A DNA stretch of 64,000 bases from Coniferiporia sulphurascens. Its lineage: Eukaryota; Basidiomycota; Agaricomycetes; Hymenochaetales; Hymenochaetaceae. The notes under the pieces are model-generated. The model searched no databases. It was not told where the DNA came from and saw only the letters and a list, made by a program, of their open reading frames with translations. Position 1 is the stretch's first letter. Every line of letters starts with the position of its first letter. Below, in pieces: positions 58,008 to 64,000 of the stretch. A program made the position numbers and the translations under genes. Where the stretch lies: positions 1,116,001 through 1,180,000 of the forward strand of contig NBBA01000012.1 in assembly GCA_002794785.1 (NCBI GenBank), in the 5' to 3' direction.

Positions 58008-59053
58008 TGAGTTTGTCTCACGCGGCCCTTTTTCATTGCATTTGCTTTCTGTGCAAGAACATCCGTTCATGTCCGTTATGCTGACGACAACCCATACTGT
58101 ATTTTAGACACATACTTCTCCCGTCAAGAACACTTGGATGTATTAACTTATTTAATGTCGGACCGTAGTTTACTTCGCGCATATTATCAAATACCCTTTC
58201 AATTCGCGTCCGAACGGCCGAACCACATAGTCGACCTCAAAACCGACGAACTGATTTACAGGCCGGCCGTCTTTCCGACAACTGTAGTTGGAATAAACTC
58301 TCAGCGTAAGCAAATTAAAGGATCTGGCCTATAAGACATAAGATTGTAGTGTTCGTCGCATGGAGGGGAGACCACGCTACCGCCACGTTCACACCGGGAC
58401 ATGCTTAAACTGCGCCCATGCCGTGCTTCATGGGAACTCTAAATGCACATGATGTACGCTCCGAAATGAGCTTAAGCCGGAATTCTGATAAATCGACTTC
58501 ACAGTCAAAAAATCCGGCGGGAATGAGCACACACTACTAGACAAGACTTTCAAAACCGGATTAGCCGGGTCCCGAAGACACTATTGTGGCTTTTGGACTC
58601 GCGAAAATAAGTTGCGAAGAGTTATTAAAACCGTGTTTTGAATCTCGAAGTCCGCACCTAGGACACGTTGCAAACGGTGGTCACGCAACTGCTTTTGCTT
58701 CCGTCCGATTCCTATCCCATTTCGCTCCCCTCGAATAAATGGATTCTGCATCCGACGGTGGCGATAGCTTGGGAAGTTGGCATATTGCGATTAATCTGAG
58801 GACGTATCTACCTTTAACACGATGTGGTTTCCGTCTCAGATGATATCGCGAGCGTCATTAGGTATCTACGGGGATGTTACTACATGAAATAGTTTAAGTA
58901 CTGCGTGTAGCAGTAGTAGTTGGGCTTCAGCCACCTATTTCAAGCCGCCGGTACATGTAAGCAACTTCCTTATTTGGATACTACGGAACTCTCAAGCTCC
59001 TCGAAAGCGTGTTCACCTCTTTGCACTGTTCCATCATCCCCCACTTCAGCGAA
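58008..59053. other. Gene-free region
   Basis: About 1 kb with no supported exon, between the CSC1-like and VAP genes. It should contain the channel's 3' flank and the VAP promoter. I see no transposon or RNA gene. Confidence 0.5.
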
Positions 59054-60316
59054 ATGTCCGTTTCCCTCAAGCCAAGCTCGGCGCTGGGTTTCAACCGTGA
59101 GCCTGTCCCCCTGTTTGACTATTTTCTGGATGAAGTCTCACCTTTTGGCGTTGTCTAGGGCCGCTCACGCAACTCGTCAAGCGTGTACTGACGGTCACTA
59201 ATAACAATGATCAGCCTGTTGCCTTCAAGGTCAAAACAACAGCACCCAAGGTCTCTTTCGCTACTCGCCTTTCGTATTCGTCTATCTGACCCGTCTACCA
59301 TGTATCGCAGCTGTATTGCGTACGACCGAACTCGGGGAGGATAGAGCCGGGGGATAGCGTCGATGTCCAAGGTTTGTCATTATGCTTTCCCTCGTGTCTC
59401 ACATGTGTTGCCTAACTACCATTTCTGCCACCAGTCTTACTACAGGCGATGAAGGAGGAGCCTCCCATAGGGGCGAAATGCAAAGACAAGTTCCTGGTCC
59501 AGAGCACTCTCATTACGCCTGAGAAGGAAGCAATGCCTCTGCACGATCTCGTACGTCTGTTCCCCCGGAGACCCTGTTTTCACGCGCTGATAGTTGTGCT
59601 TCATCAAAGTGGAACAACGTGGATGGTGAGGAGTCGAGGGTGTACCAGCAGAAAATCAAAGTTGTGTACCTGCCACCGGTGGGACAGGAACTTCCTGAGG
59701 AGGATGAGCAACCTAGCGGCATATTCCATGACGAGTCTGTAAGTCAGATTATTATGTACCCATTCATCGGCTGAACTACGTATGTTTCAAGGGAATGGAA
59801 TACAGCAGCACCATTCGGCGAGATACTGGATTCCCCAAATATCCTGAGGTTGGTTTACCCCAAGAGCCGCAGGCCCCCCTTGAGCGTGCCTTCTCCCCTT
59901 CGGTTAACGATTATGCGGTCCCTGAGGACCAAGAACGCTACGACGAGACCGTCGCTATGCCACCTCCTCCGACTGCGCCCGCGCCAGTAACGATGGACGT
60001 TCGGCCTTCGCCTCCGATCATCGTCCAACAGCCTTCTACGCAGCCTGTGGATGAGGAGCTACGCGCTCGGCTTGCCGCTGCACAAGCAGAGATCTCGCGA
60101 TTACGCGCACTTCTCGAATCAGTGCCAGAGCCTGCTGCAGATGAGGGTGTGCGCCGTAGGCGCGCCATGTCAGAGACTGCGACGGTATTATCCGACCGCA
60201 GTGAGACGGACGTGGGCACAGTCGTTGATAGCTTCTCGTCGCAAGAGGGAGTACCGCCGCAAATCGTTGTCGGTATCTCGCTCGTCGTATTCGTGCTGAC
60301 TTACCTCTTCTTCTAA
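59054..60316 (+). CDS. VAP protein (Scs2-like, MSP domain, tail-anchored)
   Basis: Endoplasmic-reticulum tether that binds FFAT-motif proteins at membrane contact sites. The start MSVSLKPSSALGFNR at 59054 is followed by VLTVTNNNDQPVAFKVKTTA, the MSP-domain FFAT-binding strand, PK at an exon end, then LYCVRPNSGRIEPGDSVDVQ and CKDKFLVQSTLITPEKEAMP. A Pro/acid-rich linker follows, then a coiled coil (EELRARLAAAQAEISRLRAL). A Ser/Thr/Asp-rich part precedes the C-terminal tail anchor (IVVGISLVVFVLTYLFF). This order is standard for VAP. Five introns, all short. Confidence 0.94.
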
Positions 60317-60669
60317 GAGACCTTGCGTTGGTATGAAATTATTTGGGCAGCGTTGTTTTTCTCTTTTATGTGTTTCCTGTGCCCTATATCTATGATGACC
60401 TGGCCCCGTACCTCAACATAATGATATTGGCATCCAACATAGCCTTCTCTGCCGTGCTCCATCTCTTTCCCGCTGTATTCCTTTCTTTTTCTCTCTTTCT
60501 GACATACCTTCTGTACATACATATATACTTGCTGTTAAAGTTTCACTGCTCGCAGATGTGTTCAGATTTGGAATCATGGGTCTTTTTATTTTAATGTTTC
60601 GTTTGCAGTCTAGATACCGTAGCTGTATGCCTCCCCGGACAGTTATAATGACGATGGTGTGCATACAGG
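60317..60669. other. Convergent intergenic region
   Basis: T-rich on the plus strand (about 60,340-60,600); it holds the 3' flanks of the VAP and esterase genes. No supported exon. Confidence 0.5.
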
Positions 60670-62256
60670 TCATGTGGTGGCGTTGAGTAGGAACTCGTCT
60701 AGCTCTTCCGCCATGAGTTTGTGGACGAGCTCCGTGGGATGTCCAGAGTCTGTTGCGGGTCAGTTAAAGCCAGGTCGAGGAATGCACTCCACTAAAGAAA
60801 AACGTACTGAACCAGAAGAACCCTGTCTCGTTAGTGCATTCGCAGAATCTGCGGAAAAGAGTTATTAGTTTGACAACTGCATATCTCCTCCTGAAGGGCT
60901 GACGATAGTGGCGGCATTCCCCCATCCTCTTATGCGCCACCCGGAATAACCGGACACGTTCGCGTTCGCTTCGGTGACCAAAAACTCGGAACGTACCCTG
61001 TGGTATTCGTAAACCCAAGCGCCGGAGCGTCGTCGAGAGCATAATTAAACCATGCATGCGCGTCGAACACGAGGACTGGTGTACCCGTGTGGCTCTGCGC
61101 GAACGTACGCGCGTGTTGCATTAAACGTGTGTTGTAATTGTTTACGTGCGCCTGGAGAGTCGGAGCATTCGGCGAGCCCAAGGAGGCGGGTGAACGCTCG
61201 CCGGGAGGGACGGTGAGGAACAGGTGCGCACCGCGAAGGCCCACGGAATACGCGCGCTCCTGCAACAATGTGAGCGTATGCCGAAGGTGGTTTAGGAGGA
61301 ACGTGTTACGACTGAGGAGAAGAGCGAGTTCATTTCTTCCTCAAAGAATGCATCGAAGTCCGTTATCTGCGGGAAGTTTTCAATACAATCCCTTCTTCAA
61401 TAGAAACATGTGGTCTTACTGAGGCGTTGTTCGCCGAGTCTCCCGTATCGTTTATGCCGATCCACCAGGCGGTGAGGGTCTGTGCTTTCGGATGCGGGAG
61501 GAAGCCAGATGCGTACTCGGCCCATTGCTCGACCTGGTTGACCAGAGGCACGGTAAACGGGTGATGAAGGGGAAGCCTGTAGTCATATAAGAGAGATACA
61601 CGGAGCTCATGGTTAGTAAATACCGGGAGACGAAAGTCGCGTTTTGTCGAGATAATTTCTACGCACAAGTTTCCGTCGATGTCAGCGCCGGCAAAGGCGA
61701 AATCCCACAGTTTCTGGACGGCACAATCTAGCGGACGTCCTCCAAAACAACCTGTGAGAAATTCTAGCTAAGCAGTATTTGGTTTTTTTAAGTATATTTG
61801 CCGCAGGCAGAGCAAAGATAAATGGGGCATACCCAATTGGCTCCGCCAGAACTCGTCTTTTGAAAGGTATCAGTAATATTCGGGATAAACCGATGAGTCC
61901 ACTCGCACACTTCCGAGAACAATTTCATCACTTAAGAACTCCTCCTTAGTAAAACTGATGTTTTGCAGATCGCCAATGAAACTGGAGGACGAGCACATGG
62001 ACCAATTCTCCAGTATAATTAATTTAGGAATGTAATACCTGAACGTTTCTAATCCACGCGTACCCTGCACAAACGAATAGGAATCTCCGAATGCATACAC
62101 ATGTTCAATGTTCTTCCAGTCGAAATCCGCTTTTGAGATAACAGTGCCAAAGCTTGATGCGCTACCAGAAATTGAACTTGCCGAGACTAATGGACTCCAG
62201 CACAAGATTATCGCGGAAAAGAGGCCGATCACTTGTTGAGGTGAAAAGAACAACAT
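60670..62256 (-). CDS. Secreted GDSL/SGNH esterase (carbohydrate esterase family 16-like)
   Basis: Probable secreted acetylesterase acting on plant-cell-wall sugars. The ATG at 62256 gives a signal peptide (FFSPQQVIGLFSAIILCWSP, cleavage near VSASS). Block I with the catalytic Ser is VYAFGDSYSFVQG. Then come SSGGANW, WDFAFAGADIDGN, FTVPLVNQVEQWAEYA and the oxyanion block WWIGINDTGD. Near the end is FCECTNETGFFWFNSGHPTELVH, with the catalytic His; the Asp expected three residues before it is replaced by Asn in WFNSGH, as seen in part of the family. The protein ends with a Glu/Leu helix and NATT. About seven introns. This fits lignocellulose-degrading or plant-associated fungi but does not prove lifestyle. 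Confidence 0.87.
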
Positions 62257-63143
62257 TGTGCGACAGGAGGATTCAGCGAGGTCTACCTTGCGGCCCAAGA
62301 AATATACGAATTTTAAGGATCAGATGATGCTGGCACGCTTCGGTGGGGTCCAACCGCTACGGTCCGGAGAGTCCATCGTCTGACGAAAGACGTGTGTGCT
62401 TGGGGCTGTTAAAGCCGCAACTTATGTTCACGTGAACATGTAAGTGTCAGACGCATAACGGTCCGAACGAGAGAAATCAGCCAGAGCACTGAAGACAACG
62501 CGCTTTCACGACCGTCCAGCCGATCAGAATCATGCCGAGGATACAAATGTATTTTGATCGGTAACACTTTTAGCACTTACACGTGAACCTTCGACGAATT
62601 TAAAAAGTGACGAGTAACGGCAATAACCTCCGGGATTCAAGACTGATTTTCAAAATACGGGAGGCCGTTTTTGATAGGCTGAAAGTTGAACCAGAGAAGC
62701 AATTCCAACAAACGGTGTAAACCGCGACTGAAAATGCTCCGTTGAATACATAAGACAAGTCCGACCGGCAAAGATATGCAGACGGATCCAAGTACGGCAA
62801 AGGCCAGATACGGTGAAGCAACAAGTACTAGAGGGTAGGCTGAACGTCTTCCTTAGTTGAGGGCATGAGCGAAAATTGCTCCTAGACGCTAGTTGAGATA
62901 TACCGTATGTTTTGCTCTTCCATACACTCGATGCACACATTTTGTAACGCATCAACTCGAGCAGATCAATGGCAAAATGGTAAAACCAATTAATATTAAC
63001 AAGCGAATGTGCTCCTCGGAAGATGCCGCAAAACTGCACAGTACCGTTTGCTTAGTAACAACGCTATTTTCTCACACAAACAGAAATTATCGAGTGTACG
63101 CAAGGACGCCGAGACTGTGTTCAGCAACTTCAAGACCTCAACG
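62257..63143. other. Divergent intergenic region
   Basis: Between the esterase and L17 start codons. A 129-codon minus-strand open frame (62650-63039) has an ATG but no recognisable features and is not called. Confidence 0.45.
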
Positions 63144-63898
63144 ATGGGTGTGTTATGCCGTTTTTCTGTCCCTTTGTTCCATGGTTTGACAATACAATAG
63201 TTCGTTACGCCTCCGCCACGCTCGCTTCCAACCCCGAAAAGAGTGCGTCAGTTTCTATGCAGGTGGACTGGGAACCGACGCTGACCTGAGTTTTGTCCAC
63301 CGCGCCTTTAGCCTCCCGCGCACGCGGCGAGTACCTCCGCACACACTTCAAGAACATGCGCGAGGTTGCGGCGGCCCTTACTGGCCTGAAGCTCACGAAG
63401 GCGTACTCGTATCTCGGCGATGTAGCCGAGCACAAGCAGATTATCCCCTTCCGTCGTTTCGCGGGCGGCGTCGGACGTGCGAGCCAGGCGAAGCAGTTCA
63501 AGGCGACCCAGGGTGCGTAGCTATCTAAATTGGCAGGTGATGTATTTTTCAAATACGAGCGTGAAGGTCGCTGGCCCGAGAAATCCGTCAAGTTCATTCT
63601 CCGTCTCCTCAAGAACGCCGAATCGAACGCGGATGCCAAATCCCTGGGTCTCGAGGATCTGTTTATTAAAAACATCGTGGTGCAACAGGCACCCAAGACC
63701 CGCCGCCGCACTTACCGTGCCCACGGTCGTATCAACCCGTACCAGGGCCACCCGTGCCATATCGAGGTTATCCTCGGCGCGACGGATGAGGAGGTTGAGC
63801 GTGCGAAGGACAAGGACGCCGTTGCGAAGGCCACGTTCACGGGCCTCAACAGACGGCAGGTAGCGAGGAAGCGGATCGAGGCGGCCCGTAGCTCGTGA
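63144..63898 (+). CDS. RPL17: Large-subunit ribosomal protein uL22 (L17)
   Basis: Structural protein of the 60S ribosome lining the peptide exit tunnel. Exons 63144-63147, 63201-63242, 63312-63512 and 63567-63898 give 192 residues. The first exon is only ATGG, so the Val codon is completed across the first intron to give [16 protein letters not shown]. Marks are [78 protein letters not shown] and [15 protein letters not shown]. Introns in the first codons are common in fungal ribosomal protein genes. The usual length is about 184, so this version is slightly longer at its C-terminus. Confidence 0.97.
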
Positions 63899-64000
63899 GT
63901 GGGGTGCGGTGCTAGTGCTGTATGTTTTGGGGATGCGGGATTGACGGATGAATGCTGATGGAAGAGTTCCATGCGTATGTCCCGCGTCTTGTGTTCTGTA

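Noticed and set aside
62650..63039. 129-codon minus-strand open frame with an ATG
   Set aside because: No family motif, no good splice context, and it lies in the shared upstream region of two real genes.

Overview
The window looks like nuclear DNA of a filamentous basidiomycete fungus, most likely an Agaricomycete. Genes are compact and intron-rich (typical introns 50-65 bp, GT..AG, some exons of only 24-30 bp). The gene set is fungal: FACT subunit Pob3, Sch9-type kinase, VDAC porin, cofilin, alpha-actinin, NuA4 subunit Eaf7, CSC1/DUF221 channel, and fungal sugar porter and carbohydrate esterase families. I see no bacterial-style operons, CRISPR arrays, rRNA, convincing tRNA or intact transposon. 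Species cannot be named from sequence alone.

Layout, left to right: DCAF4-like WD40 gene (-) divergent from a small mitochondrial membrane protein (+); a sugar transporter (+); a 2,220-residue RA-PH adaptor (+); an unassigned 390-residue protein (+); Pob3 (-) divergent from a membrane-anchored Cu/Zn superoxide dismutase (+); a gene-free stretch with hexamer repeats; a full-length ABCB transporter (-); a 4.5 kb gene-poor island (27.4-32.0 kb) rich in short repeats; a Sch9-like AGC kinase (-) divergent from an unassigned gene (+); a spliceosomal cyclophilin-WD40 protein (-); a tiny CaaX-ending ORF and an AN1 zinc-finger gene (-); a phosphoglycerate-mutase-family phosphatase with a PIP-box-like tail (+); VDAC (+); cofilin and alpha-actinin (-, adjacent); Eaf7 (+); a RasGEF (-) divergent from a CSC1-type channel (+); a VAP protein (+); a secreted GDSL esterase (-); and ribosomal protein uL22/L17 (+).

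Most genes are housekeeping and unrelated in function. Two local themes stand out: cofilin and alpha-actinin, both actin regulators, lie side by side; and small-GTPase/nutrient signalling genes (RA-PH adaptor, Sch9 kinase, RasGEF) share the window without being adjacent. Many neighbours are divergent with 190-350 bp between start codons, so shared promoters are likely.

The most useful quality observation is that four clearly coding genes each contain an abrupt frame change that one extra base would repair, three of them in G/C runs. This looks like residual sequencing error in the assembly rather than four pseudogenes. The most biologically interesting candidates are the PIP-box tail on the phosphatase, the membrane-anchored but catalytically complete SOD, the large disordered RA-PH protein, and the dispersed GACTCG-type hexamer family in the gene-free islands. 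I did not find a convincing new multi-gene system.
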